Source: Actinomycetota bacterium (GTDB lineage: Bacteria > Actinomycetota > Acidimicrobiia > Acidimicrobiales > JAJPHE01). From it: a stretch of 56,757 nucleotides of DNA. The stretch spans positions 1 to 56,757 of the forward strand of contig JAJPHE010000139.1 in assembly GCA_021325435.1 (NCBI GenBank), read 5' to 3'. Positions within the stretch are counted from its first letter, which is position 1; every line of letters starts with the position of its first letter. Shown here piece by piece: positions 42,078-52,308 of this stretch. A model generated the notes under the pieces. That model made no database searches and was not told the origin of the DNA. It was given only the letters and a program-made list of their open reading frames with translations. Position numbers and translations under genes: made by a program.

Positions 42078-43772
42078 GTGCCGGGGGCTGTGGGCCTCCT
42101 CTTAGTAGCCTTCTCGCCCCAGGTCGACGCCCCTTTCTGGGCTCCGAAGGCCGCCGTCTCCCTGGTGGTCGGACTCTCAGGCGTGGCCTACCTGGTCCGA
42201 CTGGTCTCCAGAGTGGAGCGTGCAGCGCTCGCCCTGGTCTGTTTCCTGGGCGTCGCCGGGGTCTCGATGCTCTTGAGCGACCGCCCGCTGCTGTCTCTGT
42301 TCGGCCCGTTTCTTTTCGGAACAGGATGGTTGTTCTTGCTGGCCGTCTCCGGGTGGTGGGCGGCCGGGCGCGCCATGACGAGCCTGGGTCGTGCGCGCCT
42401 GGAGCTCGTACTCATGCTCGGAGGAGTCGTAGAAACAGCGTTCGCGGCGCTGCAACGGATTGGTGTGCTGCACTCACCTGCGCTTGCCCCAGTCGAAGGA
42501 CGGTATCAGGCGCTGCTAGATAATCCGGTCTACCTCTCGGGCTTGCTCCTGGCCGTGGTTGGCTTAACCTTCCGCCGGCAAGCTGGCGAGAGGTCGGTCA
42601 GGGCGTGGGCGGTTGTGGCCTACGCAGCGTTGATGGTTTCACTAGGGCTTGGCCTTGAGTACAGCGGGGAACGCCTGGGGATCGCTGCCGGGGCAGGCAG
42701 CGTTATTGTCGCCCTTCTTTCTCCGGCTCTGAGGTCTGCGCGGCGGCGGGTAGTCCTGCTGGCCTTGGCGCTCGCCTTTGGAGTGGCTCTCGGCAATTGG
42801 TCCTTGCCGGGAGGTGCTCCTTCCGCATCGAGTCAACTAGCCGCTACGTCTCAACACAACCTTCTGTATGGTCGAGTTTACAGCTGGGAGACTGCAATCA
42901 GAGCGACGCTTGTCAGACCGGTTGCCGGTTGGGGCCCAGGTAGGTATGAAACCGCGACCGAGTCAAGGCGCACTCTGCTCCTCGCTCGGGCAGAGGGCGG
43001 CGACGTCGTTTTCAGTGACGCTCACAACCTAGTCGTCGAGTACCTTACGACCACCGGTATTCTGGGATTGGCGAGCCTCCTCGCATTTCTGGGCTTCGCG
43101 GCCAGGAGCAGTCGTGGTCCGCTGGCGTGGGCCGCGGCGCTAATTTTTTTGCATCTTTTGCTGGAACCCCAGAGTGTAGAGATGACGACATTGGGCGCAC
43201 TTTGCCTAGGAGGCGCAGTTCCCCGAGGGCCTCTAGCTGCTTACGCCCCGAGCCGAGCGTTATCCGTTGGATCGATCGCGGGCGCAGGCGCAGGCGCCGT
43301 GTTGGGAAGCTGCCTCCTGGCCGGCACGGCACTCATGACGCCCAGTCGACCGGTTGCCGATCTAATGACCGCGACAAAGGTACTGCCGCCGTGGCCCGAC
43401 GTACCTGACGCCGTCGCAAGGAGGGTCTACTTCGATAACCCAGCATCTGCCCGTGGAAGCCCCAATGCACGGCAGGCGGAGCATTACGCGCTAATGGCTG
43501 CGGAGGACGACCCCGCCAGCGAAGTCCCGTGGGGGGTCCTTGGCGATCTTGATGCGGTGTACGGGGATCGCACCGGTGCTGTGAAGGCATACGAACACGC
43601 GGTGAGTGACAATCCTTGGGCGGCGGCGGCTCTCAGCCAGCTGGTTGTGGTCACGACTGATACGCCGACGCGCACGTGGGCGTGCGAGAGGCTCCGCCTG
43701 CTGGGTGACACGCCGACCGGATGCGAGGCCCCAGGTTCCGCGTCTTCCTCAGCGGACGAGTTCCATCCGTAG
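42078..43772 (+). CDS. O-antigen ligase-like membrane protein with C-terminal TPR-like region
   Basis: A 564-residue protein with about 12 membrane helices and the Wzy/WaaL-type motif SDAHNLVVEYLTTTGILG near 315-332, where the His in the periplasmic loop is usual. The last 130 residues are soluble and repeat-like (DRTGAVKAYEHAVSDNPWA). Such enzymes move lipid-linked glycans onto lipids or pilins (PglL/PilO type); neighbouring pilus genes favour pilin glycosylation (inference). The start is uncertain: the frame is open upstream to 41961 and reads plausibly (EADRSTALEHVALPRLFDLL) without an ATG, GTG or TTG. Its end overlaps the DUF429 gene by 24 bases. Confidence 0.72.
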   Translation: MPGAVGLLLVAFSPQVDAPFWAPKAAVSLVVGLSGVAYLVRLVSRVERAALALVCFLGVAGVSMLLSDRPLLSLFGPFLFGTGWLFLLAVSGWWAAGRAMTSLGRARLELVLMLGGVVETAFAALQRIGVLHSPALAPVEGRYQALLDNPVYLSGLLLAVVGLTFRRQAGERSVRAWAVVAYAALMVSLGLGLEYSGERLGIAAGAGSVIVALLSPALRSARRRVVLLALALAFGVALGNWSLPGGAPSASSQLAATSQHNLLYGRVYSWETAIRATLVRPVAGWGPGRYETATESRRTLLLARAEGGDVVFSDAHNLVVEYLTTTGILGLASLLAFLGFAARSSRGPLAWAAALIFLHLLLEPQSVEMTTLGALCLGGAVPRGPLAAYAPSRALSVGSIAGAGAGAVLGSCLLAGTALMTPSRPVADLMTATKVLPPWPDVPDAVARRVYFDNPASARGSPNARQAEHYALMAAEDDPASEVPWGVLGDLDAVYGDRTGAVKAYEHAVSDNPWAAAALSQLVVVTTDTPTRTWACERLRLLGDTPTGCEAPGSASSSADEFHP

Positions 43773-44483
43773 GCCCTCCGAGTCCCATTCGGGGTTCTCC
43801 GGAAGGCGGGTGATCGCCTTGGCGGCGATCTTCCGAGCCGTCCATAGGTCAGCGCATCCATCGACGAGATGCTCGAGACGGGCACCACGAAGCTTCGCGG
43901 TCAGAACTCTTTCCACTCCAGGCATACGGGCCCGAAGAAGATCCATCCGTTCCTGTTTGCCAGCGCTCGTGCGCTTTGAGTAAAGCAGCGGTTGGTCACC
44001 GTTTAGCTCGTAGAACCCGAGCTCTGGGTGCACTTCGTAGATAGTGCGCTGGTGGTAGGAGCCGATGTCCTTGTAGGCCTCGGCGATGCGTGGCAGGAGC
44101 GCTCTGGTGATGGCGCTAAGGCCGTGGACCGACGAGTCGCCGGACTCCCAAGCCTTTAGATCTCGGCGGCTTGGAGGCGACGAGACGGCGGTCGACCGTG
44201 GCCAGCCAAGAATCTTCCGGGCCTGCCTGTCGCAGCTCCGGCCGCCGGGTGTGGCGTCTGAAGGCAGACCAATCGGAAGATGTAGTCCGAGGACCGCGAA
44301 GGGAGGGCGGTAGTCAAGAAGATCCGTGAAGGTACGGATCACCTGGGGCTGCTCGGGTGACATGGTGATGCCCTGAAGCTTGGCGCTCACTACAAGCCAT
44401 CCACCCGGACATGGTTCTACCCCGGCGATCAGTTCGTAGGGCAAGTCGGGGCCACGGGCCCCACGGAGAGGTGTCGTCATCAA
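43749..44483 (-). CDS. DUF429 family protein (predicted RNase H-fold nuclease)
   Basis: A 244-residue protein with the DUF429 pattern: GVEPCPGGWLVV at the N-terminus, LHLPIGLPS with RSCDRQARK, then IYEVHPELGFYELNG and a C-terminal LVDGCADLWTARKIA. The family is thought to have an RNase H-like fold, with unknown substrate. ATG at 44483. Codon use is still of the less GC-biased type. It lies downstream of, and on the same strand as, pilT, separated by a terminator-like hairpin. Confidence 0.8.
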   Translation of the reverse strand: MMTTPLRGARGPDLPYELIAGVEPCPGGWLVVSAKLQGITMSPEQPQVIRTFTDLLDYRPPFAVLGLHLPIGLPSDATPGGRSCDRQARKILGWPRSTAVSSPPSRRDLKAWESGDSSVHGLSAITRALLPRIAEAYKDIGSYHQRTIYEVHPELGFYELNGDQPLLYSKRTSAGKQERMDLLRARMPGVERVLTAKLRGARLEHLVDGCADLWTARKIAAKAITRLPENPEWDSEGLRMELVR

Positions 44484-44489
44484 ACGAGA

Positions 44490-44517
44490 GCGTACCGGCG
44501 GGGAACCGCCGGTACGC
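44490..44517 (-). terminator. Hairpin between pilT and the DUF429 gene
   Basis: A perfect 12-bp stem GCGTACCGGCGG/CCGCCGGTACGC (44490-44501, 44506-44517). Read in the pilT direction it is followed by TCTCGTTTG. It lies 28 bases past the pilT stop and just before the DUF429 start. Confidence 0.7.
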
Positions 44518-44544
44518 GCCTAGCCAGCAGGATACTAGGGGGCT

Positions 44545-45666
44545 TCAGGAAGTTGCCGCGTCCTGCAGCACGGCTCCGTTGCCGTTGCCCTGTGCTGCCG
44601 GCTTGAAGACATCCTTGGGATAGAGGCTGCGGAGCAGGGCCTCGTCGTAGTCGACCGTTCCGGACTTGACCAGCTCGGAGAGCGACATCTCGATCGTCTG
44701 CATTCCTTCGGACTGGCCCATGGTGATGGCGTTGCGCAGCTGGCGGGTCTTGCCCTCCCGGATCAGGTTGCGCACGGCGTGCGTGCCCATGAGGACCTCG
44801 AATGCGGCGGCGAGGCCTCCGCCCAGGCGGGGCATGAGGCGCTGATAGATGACGCCGTTGAGCGTGCTGGCCAGCTGGATGCGAATCTGGTCTTGGCGCT
44901 CGGCCGGGAAGACTCCGACCACGCGGTCGATGGCCTGGGAGGTGTCGTTGGTGTGCAACGTGGCGAAGACAAGATGACCGGTCTCGGCCATGGTGAGGGC
45001 GATGTCGATGGACTCCAGGTCCCTCATTTCACCGCACATCAAGACGTCCGGGTCCTCTCGGAGGCAGGAGCGGAGCGCTCGGGCGAAGGACTCTGTGTCG
45101 GTGCCGACTTCTCGCTGGTTGACAGCCGACAGCTTGTGGTGGTGGACGTACTCGATCGGGTCCTCGATGGTAAGGATGTGGCTCTGTCGGTTCTGATTGA
45201 TGTAGTCGATGGCTGCCGCGAGCGTCGTGGACTTACCCGAGCCGGTGGGCCCCGTCACGAGGACCAGACCGCTGGGCTTGCTGACCATCTCCTGAACGAT
45301 CGCGGGGAGCCCGAGCTGTTCCATCGTCGGAATCTCGAACGGGATCAACCTGAGGGCGAGGGCTAAGGAGTCGCGCTGGTGAAAGGCGTTCCCACGAAAA
45401 CGAGCCTTCTCCTCCCAGCTGAAGGAGAAGTCGATCTCCAGCCTGTTCGCCAGGTCAGCGGCCTGTGATTCGGTCAATGCCGACAGGACCAGCCGCTCGG
45501 TATCAGCCGGCCGCAGTGCGGGTTCGCCCTCGATAGGGCGCAGCTTCTGATCTACCCGGATCAGGGGCGGGACCCCCGAGGTCAAAAGGAGGTCCGTGCC
45601 CCGAGCCTCCCAGACTTGCTGGATGTACTGGCCCAGGGTGGAAGAAGAGCTGCTGACTCGTGCCAT
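44545..45666 (-). CDS. pilT: Twitching motility retraction ATPase PilT
   Basis: A 373-residue ATPase that powers pilus retraction. Walker A is GPTGSGKS at 139-146, the Asp box TIEDPIEYVHHH, Walker B DVLMCGEMRD, the His box TGHLVFATLHTND and the PilT-specific VRNLIREGKT near 305-315. The N-terminal PAS-like domain has TDLLLTSGVPP. It is on the opposite strand from pilB/pilC, so extension and retraction motors are under separate promoters. A 14-bp palindrome lies 20 bases upstream. Confidence 0.95.
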   Translation of the reverse strand: MARVSSSSSTLGQYIQQVWEARGTDLLLTSGVPPLIRVDQKLRPIEGEPALRPADTERLVLSALTESQAADLANRLEIDFSFSWEEKARFRGNAFHQRDSLALALRLIPFEIPTMEQLGLPAIVQEMVSKPSGLVLVTGPTGSGKSTTLAAAIDYINQNRQSHILTIEDPIEYVHHHKLSAVNQREVGTDTESFARALRSCLREDPDVLMCGEMRDLESIDIALTMAETGHLVFATLHTNDTSQAIDRVVGVFPAERQDQIRIQLASTLNGVIYQRLMPRLGGGLAAAFEVLMGTHAVRNLIREGKTRQLRNAITMGQSEGMQTIEMSLSELVKSGTVDYDEALLRSLYPKDVFKPAAQGNGNGAVLQDAATS

Positions 45667-45685
45667 ATGGAGAGGGTATCGACAG

Positions 45686-45699
45686 GGAACCGCGGTTCC
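45686..45699. promoter_or_regulatory. Perfect 14-bp palindrome upstream of pilT
   Basis: GGAACCGCGGTTCC is fully self-complementary and lies 20-33 bases before the pilT start codon, where a repressor could block transcription or the leader. Composition alone makes short GC palindromes frequent here, so this is only a candidate operator. Confidence 0.4.
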
Positions 45700-45768
45700 G
45701 ATATCTCACCCGGACAATTGGGCAAATGTTGGCCGCCCGTTGATCGTGGGCGCAGAAGTTCGGAGTAG

Positions 45769-46113
45769 CTAGAGCCCTCCGTCCGAGGACTGGGTCGAAG
45801 TCACTTGGTACCAGTTCTTGAGCCCAGGCAGGGTATCCAGATAGGCGTGGGTCTGCTGCCTGAACGTGACAGTCGCCGTCGTCCCAGACAGCGAGAATCC
45901 GGTCATGGCCACATGGTGCTGGTCCGCGACTGACTGAGCGACGGCGCGGGCTTTGGTGCTGCCACCACCTACCGCACTGCGGGCGGCGGCTTGAGCGGCA
46001 TCCAGCGTCCATTGGTCCAACTTGCCGTGGGCTGATAGCGGTGGCACCAGCTCGACTCCCAGGAATGAGAGGACTCCGATAACCAGCACCACGGGCAGTA
46101 GGCGGCGGACCAT
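45769..46113 (-). CDS. Small exported or membrane-anchored hypothetical protein
   Basis: A 114-residue protein with one N-terminal hydrophobic segment (MVRRLLPVVLVIGVLSFLGV) and a soluble part with a helix rich in Ala and a short strand domain ending TVTFRQQTHAYL. It looks secreted or anchored outward. It resembles TadE/G-adjacent pseudo-pilin-like proteins only loosely; I do not name it. It lies directly upstream of pilT on the same strand with 100 bases between. Confidence 0.6.
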   Translation of the reverse strand: MVRRLLPVVLVIGVLSFLGVELVPPLSAHGKLDQWTLDAAQAAARSAVGGGSTKARAVAQSVADQHHVAMTGFSLSGTTATVTFRQQTHAYLDTLPGLKNWYQVTSTQSSDGGL

Positions 46114-46268
46114 CCGGGCTCCTAGCGCGGCGACTCAGGGCAGGCCAGATCCTGCCTCATTCTGTACGGCAGGCCACCGCTCCAGTTGAGGAGATCGCCT
46201 AATCGGGGTAGGGGAGTAGCCAAACGGCGTCCCACGCAACGCTGAAGCGATACGGGAGGACATGCGCC

Positions 46269-47224
46269 ATGCCGGAGATCGGCTACTGCCTGATTAGCGA
46301 GGAACACGGCCCGCGGGAGCTGCTGAGCTTCGCCGCCCGGGCTGAAGAGGCGGGCTTCGACTTCGCCACCATCTCCGACCATTTCCACCCCTGGACGGAC
46401 GCCCAAGGGAACTCTCCGTTCGTCTGGGGGGTCCTCAGCGGGGTGGCCCAAGTGACCGAGCGCCTGCGGGTCGGGCCGGCTGTTACCTGCCCGACCGTGA
46501 GGATCCACCCGGCGGTCATCGCCCAGGCGGCGGCGACCGCCTAGGCGATGATGGCTGGCAGGTTCTTTTTGGGTGTCGGCAGCGGCGAGAACCTCAACGA
46601 GCACACGTCGCCCGCTACTGGCCGCCGACCGACGTCCGTCTCGACATGCTCGAGGAGGCGGTCGCCATCATCCGCCGGCTCTGGGAGGGCGGCACGGTGA
46701 CCCGTCGGGGGGCGCACTTCGAGGTCGACAACGCCCGCATCTACACCCTGCCGGAGCGGCCGCCCCCGATCCTGGTGGCCGCGGCCGGGCCCAAGGCCGC
46801 CGAGCTTGCGGGCCGCATCGGAGACGGCCTGATCAGCACGGCGCCGAACGATGAGACCGTCCAACAGTTCGACCAGGCCGGCGGGCGGGGCAAGCCCCAC
46901 ATGGGGCAGGTCCACGTCCTGTGGGCCGAGGAGGAAAGAAAGGCTCGACGGCAGGCTCTCGAGCTGTGGCCCAACGCCGCCGTGCCGGGTGAGCTGGGCC
47001 AGGAGCTGCCGATGCCGACCCACTTCGAGCAGGCGGCCAAACGCGTGACCGAAGACGACATCGCCGAGAGCGTGGTCTGCGGGCCCGACCCCGAGAGGCA
47101 CATCGCGGCCATCCGCGAGTACCTGGACGCCGGGTTCGAGCAGGTGGCCGTGCACCAGGTCGGGCCGGACCAGGAGGGGTTCTTCCGTTTCTACGAGTCA
47201 GAGGTCCTGCCCAAGCTCCGCTGA
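46269..47224 (+). pseudogene. Broken LLM-class F420-dependent oxidoreductase gene
   Basis: The N-terminal part (MPEIGYCLISEEHG, FDFATISDHFHPW) and the C-terminal part (LDMLEEAVAIIRRLWEGG to PKLR) together match a 318-residue F420-dependent glucose-6-phosphate dehydrogenase-like luciferase-fold protein. They are split by an in-frame TAG at 46542-46544, inside AAATA-x-AMM, and a frameshift near 46604-46610 within ENLNEH-x-ARYWPP. Both lesions lie within 70 bases. If real, the gene is dead; a sequencing error cannot be excluded. The second half could start at ATG 46646. Confidence 0.8.
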
Positions 47225-47251
47225 TCCAGTGCCCTGGATACGCTCTCGGGC

Positions 47252-47800
47252 ATGAGCGAGATCCAGGACAGATACCACCTCATCTCAGAGGGCTTCGACG
47301 CCGCCGTGGCGGCGGCGGCGCCGGACAAGTGGGACCGCGAGGCGCCCTGCGAGGGGTGGAAGGCCCGCGATGTGGTCGCTCACGTGGTCGGAGGCCATCG
47401 GGGTGTCATCGCCGGCGTGCGGGGTGGTGAGCCGAAGGCCCTCGGGTCCGAGGAGGACCCCTTGGCCGCCTGGCGGGACGCACGGGCGGCACTGGAGGAG
47501 ATCACTGGCGACCCGGACGCCCTGGCCAAGGAGATCGACGGACCGATCGGCAAGATGCCAGCCGGCCAGATCATCGGCCGATTCGTAAGCATGGACGTCC
47601 TGGTCCACACCTGGGACCTGGCCCGGGCGGTCGGCGCCGACGAGCGACTGGACGAGGAGTCGGTCAAGCACGCCTACGAGGGCCTGAAGCCGATGGATGC
47701 CATGATCCGCCAGCCCGGCGTGTTCGGGCCCAAGGTCGAGCCCCCTGCCGGCGCCGACCTCCAGACCGAGTTCCTTTGCTTCCTGGGCCGGCAGGTCTAG
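47252..47800 (+). CDS. TIGR03086-type DinB/mycothiol-dependent maleylpyruvate isomerase-like protein
   Basis: A 182-residue protein of the four-helix DinB fold. The conserved PCEGWKARDVVAHVVGG stretch (about 33-49) carries a His typical of metal binding, and VLVHTWDLARAVG (about 115-127) a second. Related enzymes use mycothiol, the thiol of actinobacteria; function of most members is unknown. It follows the broken oxidoreductase by 28 bases. Confidence 0.85.
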   Translation: MSEIQDRYHLISEGFDAAVAAAAPDKWDREAPCEGWKARDVVAHVVGGHRGVIAGVRGGEPKALGSEEDPLAAWRDARAALEEITGDPDALAKEIDGPIGKMPAGQIIGRFVSMDVLVHTWDLARAVGADERLDEESVKHAYEGLKPMDAMIRQPGVFGPKVEPPAGADLQTEFLCFLGRQV

Positions 47801-47834
47801 GGCTTCGGCCCGCTGGTTGAGCGAGCGGCCGTCT

Positions 47835-48263
47835 TCAGGCGGCCGATTCGAGCAAAGAGGACACGGTCTCCATGGCGGCGGCCTTGGAGAACACGGCCTG
47901 GGCCCCGAAGGTGGCGGCGGTGGCGCTGGTCAGGTTGATCAGGTGGTTCCAGAACCCAACCACTCTGGTGGCAGGGGAGGCGCTGGCGGCCAGCCAGGGG
48001 AGCGAGCGGAGACCTTCGGAGTCGTCAGCGTCCAGGTCGACGAGGACCCAGTCGGGGTGCAGGTCCGACAGAGCGGCCAGCGCCTCCGGTCCCGAGCCGG
48101 CCTCGATAACGGAGAACCGATCTGAGGCTTCGAGGTGCTGGCGGAGGGTCCGGCGCGCCTCGGGGCTGGGGTCGGCGACGACCACACGGATGGGAGGCCT
48201 CGGATGCAGGTCCGCCGTCGATGGCAATGCCACGGCGAGGCTGGTCTCTTCATTGAGAACCAT
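47835..48263 (-). CDS. Degenerate stand-alone receiver domain protein
   Basis: A 142-residue REC-like domain. It keeps RVVVADPSPEARRTL and a phospho-Asp region WVLVDLDADDSEG, but the switch region (ATRVVGFWNH) lacks the usual Ser/Thr and the conserved Lys falls in FSKAAAME. It may be a pseudo-receiver acting by binding alone. ATG 48263 is favoured since GGAGG lies upstream; the frame also opens to 48299. Confidence 0.72.
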   Translation of the reverse strand: MVLNEETSLAVALPSTADLHPRPPIRVVVADPSPEARRTLRQHLEASDRFSVIEAGSGPEALAALSDLHPDWVLVDLDADDSEGLRSLPWLAASASPATRVVGFWNHLINLTSATAATFGAQAVFSKAAAMETVSSLLESAA

Positions 48264-48434
48264 GCTCACCTGTTCCTCCCATCGACGGCGCCCCTGCACC
48301 TGATACCCCTGGGAACGCGTTCCACGCCCGTACAGTTACTCTCCGTGGCAGAAAGTATGCGCCTATAGGGCACTAGATCACTGATTGTCGGAATATCCGT
48401 GGTGCGGGAGCGACGGAAAGTTGCCCGACCGCGG

Positions 48435-49199
48435 TCAGGTGAGGTGGTCGGGTGGCGGGAGGTGCCTACCGCAGAGCCGGGCCGCCTCGGCGGCCATGCA
48501 GTCGTAAGCGGGCAGCTCCTCAGCAGGCAGGGCACGCTGGTGGGCCCTGACCGTCTCCCAGTCGCCTCGAGCGACCGGTCCGGTGAGGGCCGCCTCCGGT
48601 CCCAAGGCCGCGACGTTCTCAAAAGTCGACCGGACGAGCTCCAGGTAGGCAGCCAACGGCACCCCCGCCAGGTCCGCCAGCCGGGCCACCTGGCCCATCA
48701 GGGCCACGAAGTGATTGGAGGCGACCGACGCGGTGGCGTGATAGAGCGGGCGCAGCTCGTCGGGCACGCTGAAGCTGCGGCCGTTCAACGCCCTCACCAG
48801 GTCGCCGGCGATTTGTGCGGCCCGCTCGCCCGAGGCGGCCACGGCGAACCAGATCCCCGAACCCAGGCGTCGGGCTCCGGTCGCCGTGTCGGGCAGTGAG
48901 ACCAGCGGGTGCACCGCCGCCCGGATCGGATGAGGCTCGAGCGCCCCCAGGCCAAGGGAGCCGGCGAGGTGGATGACGGTGGTCGACTCCGCCGGCTCGA
49001 CCTCCCTCGCGACGCGCTCGACTTCGCTGTCGGGCGTGGCGATCACCAGGACGTCCACCCCCTCAGCGGCGGCGGCGAGGTCATCGCCTCGTCCCAAGGG
49101 GGGGACCAGGGTCCATCCGGCGTTAGCCAGGGCAGCGGCCAGAGAGCCCCCGGCCCGGCCGGGCCCGATTATGCGGACCGAGCGCACCGCGTCCACCAC
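48435..49199 (-). CDS. DUF2520 / Rossmann-type oxidoreductase
   Basis: A 254-residue protein with an N-terminal NAD(P)-binding fold (VRIIGPGRAGGSLAAAL) and a C-terminal helical DUF2520 domain (YHATASVASNHFVALM, ENVAALGPEAALTGPVARGD). The family resembles ketopantoate/pyrroline-carboxylate reductases and is often beside pantothenate genes; none are here. Function unknown. Confidence 0.82.
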   Translation of the reverse strand: MVDAVRSVRIIGPGRAGGSLAAALANAGWTLVPPLGRGDDLAAAAEGVDVLVIATPDSEVERVAREVEPAESTTVIHLAGSLGLGALEPHPIRAAVHPLVSLPDTATGARRLGSGIWFAVAASGERAAQIAGDLVRALNGRSFSVPDELRPLYHATASVASNHFVALMGQVARLADLAGVPLAAYLELVRSTFENVAALGPEAALTGPVARGDWETVRAHQRALPAEELPAYDCMAAEAARLCGRHLPPPDHLT

Positions 49200-49282
49200 G
49201 CAGCTCAGGTAAGCAGAATGACGCTGGAGTCAGTGGCGGCGGTAGCCTCGCCGCCGTCAGCAGCGGCGACGGGGAGCCAATC

Positions 49283-50569
<1,287 letters not shown>

Positions 50570-50631
50570 TAGTCCGCGGGCTTCCCCCAGTCAGCTCGTC
50601 CCGGGCGCCCGGCGGTTCCCCGCCGCGCTCA

Positions 50632-52287
50632 GTGGGAACAGTGGCCCCTGTGGTGACGGGTCATACCCATGTCAAGCGCTACGCGGAGCTAGCCAGGCTC
50701 CTCCTCCGCAACCGCGGGTCGATCCACCTGGCCGGTGGCGACGACCCGGCGGCGGCCGACGACGACGAGTCCCGCCGCGAGGGGGAGCGGCTGGCGTCGG
50801 ATCTAGAGGAGATGGGTCCGACCTTCGTGAAGCTGGGCCAGCTCCTTTCGACCCGATCCGACCTCCTGCCCCCGTCCCACCTGGAGGCCCTCTCCCGTCT
50901 CCAGAACGAGGTGGTCCCGTTCCCGGCCGGCGAGGCCAGGCAGATCTTCGAGGCGGAGATCGGCGTGTCGGTGACCGACGCCTTCTCTGAGTTCTTGGAC
51001 ACTCCTCTGGCCGCGGCCTCGCTGGGCCAGGTCTACCGGGCGCGGATGCGCGACGGCCGCCGTGTCGTGGTCAAGGTCCTGCGGCCCGGGGTGGAGGCGC
51101 AGGTGGCCGAGGACATTGCTGCCATTGGGGACATCGCCCGGCTCCTGGACAGCCACACCGACGCCGGCCGGCGGTTCGGGTTCCAGGACCTTCTCGAGGA
51201 GTTTCGCCACTCGCTCAACGACGAGCTCGACTACCGCCACGAGGCGGCCAACCTCGTGCAGCTGGCCGACATCCTCGCTGACAACACCAGCATCGTCGTG
51301 CCGCGTCCGGTAAAGGACTTCACGTCGCGGCGGATCCTGACCATGGAGGAGATCCAAGGCCGAAAGGTGACCGAGCTCGGTCCGCTGGCCGTGCTGGAGT
51401 TCGATGGCGGCGAGCTGGCCGATGCACTGTTGCGGGCCTACCTCGAGCAGATCTTCGTGCACGGCTTCTTCCATGCGGATCCCCACCCCGGCAACGTCAT
51501 GGTCACGCCGGAACACCAGATCGGTCTCATCGACCTGGGAATGGTCGGCCACATCCGCGCTGACGTCCGCACCCAGCTGGTCAAGCTTCTCCTTGCCGTG
51601 GAGGAAGGGCGTGGGCAGGAGGCTGGTCAGGTGCTCGTCCGCCTCGGGCGGCCCCTCGATGATTTCGACGAGACCAGGCTGTTGCGCGACGTCGCCGACC
51701 TGGTCGCCCGGCGCCAGGGCCTCCGCCTGGTGGATCTCCAGGTGGGCGAGCTCATCACCCAGATGTCTCACATCTGCGGCGCCTCCGGCCTCCGGCCTCC
51801 ACCCGAGCTGGCCATGCTCGCCCGAGCCCTGATGAACCTGGACAGCGTGGCCCGGTCATTGGACCCGGACTTCGACCCGGCCGAGGCCATTCGCCAGCAC
51901 TCAGCCGAGATCTTCAGCTCCCAGATGCGCACCAGTCCCGGCGGGGTGCTCTCCGCCCTGGTCGAGGCCCGCGACTTCGCCGAGGCCCTCCCTGGGCGGG
52001 TCAACCGGGTGATGGAGGCGCTGGCTCATGGCGAGCTGAAGGTCAACGTCCACGCCTTCGATGAGGCGGAGCTGCTCCGTAACCTGACCAAGATCGCCAA
52101 CCGGCTGGCGATGGGCCTCGTCATTTCTGCGCTCCTCCTCGGCGCCGCCATCATGACCAAGGCTTACCCTCGGATTGCCCTGGCCTGTTTCATCCTGGCT
52201 GGCGCCTGTGGAATGGCCTTGATGGGTTCAGCCGTGCTCTCTGATCGCGACCTCAAGGCACGCGTAAGGCGTAAGCGGCGTCTGTAG
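50632..52287 (+). CDS. AarF/UbiB (ABC1) family atypical kinase
   Basis: A 551-residue protein. KLGQ in the N-terminal extension (FVKLGQLLSTR), the Ala-rich loop LAAASLGQVYRA, the invariant Lys in VVVKVLRPG, HADPHPGN and LIDLGMVG identify the UbiB family. Two helices at the C-terminus (about 488-535) anchor it in the membrane. UbiB proteins support isoprenoid quinone or lipid biosynthesis; the exact reaction is not settled. The GTG at 50632 is used; GTG 50641 is possible. It stands alone. Confidence 0.9.
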   Translation: MGTVAPVVTGHTHVKRYAELARLLLRNRGSIHLAGGDDPAAADDDESRREGERLASDLEEMGPTFVKLGQLLSTRSDLLPPSHLEALSRLQNEVVPFPAGEARQIFEAEIGVSVTDAFSEFLDTPLAAASLGQVYRARMRDGRRVVVKVLRPGVEAQVAEDIAAIGDIARLLDSHTDAGRRFGFQDLLEEFRHSLNDELDYRHEAANLVQLADILADNTSIVVPRPVKDFTSRRILTMEEIQGRKVTELGPLAVLEFDGGELADALLRAYLEQIFVHGFFHADPHPGNVMVTPEHQIGLIDLGMVGHIRADVRTQLVKLLLAVEEGRGQEAGQVLVRLGRPLDDFDETRLLRDVADLVARRQGLRLVDLQVGELITQMSHICGASGLRPPPELAMLARALMNLDSVARSLDPDFDPAEAIRQHSAEIFSSQMRTSPGGVLSALVEARDFAEALPGRVNRVMEALAHGELKVNVHAFDEAELLRNLTKIANRLAMGLVISALLLGAAIMTKAYPRIALACFILAGACGMALMGSAVLSDRDLKARVRRKRRL

Positions 52288-52308
52288 CAGTAGCGTCGCT
52301 GTCGGTCG

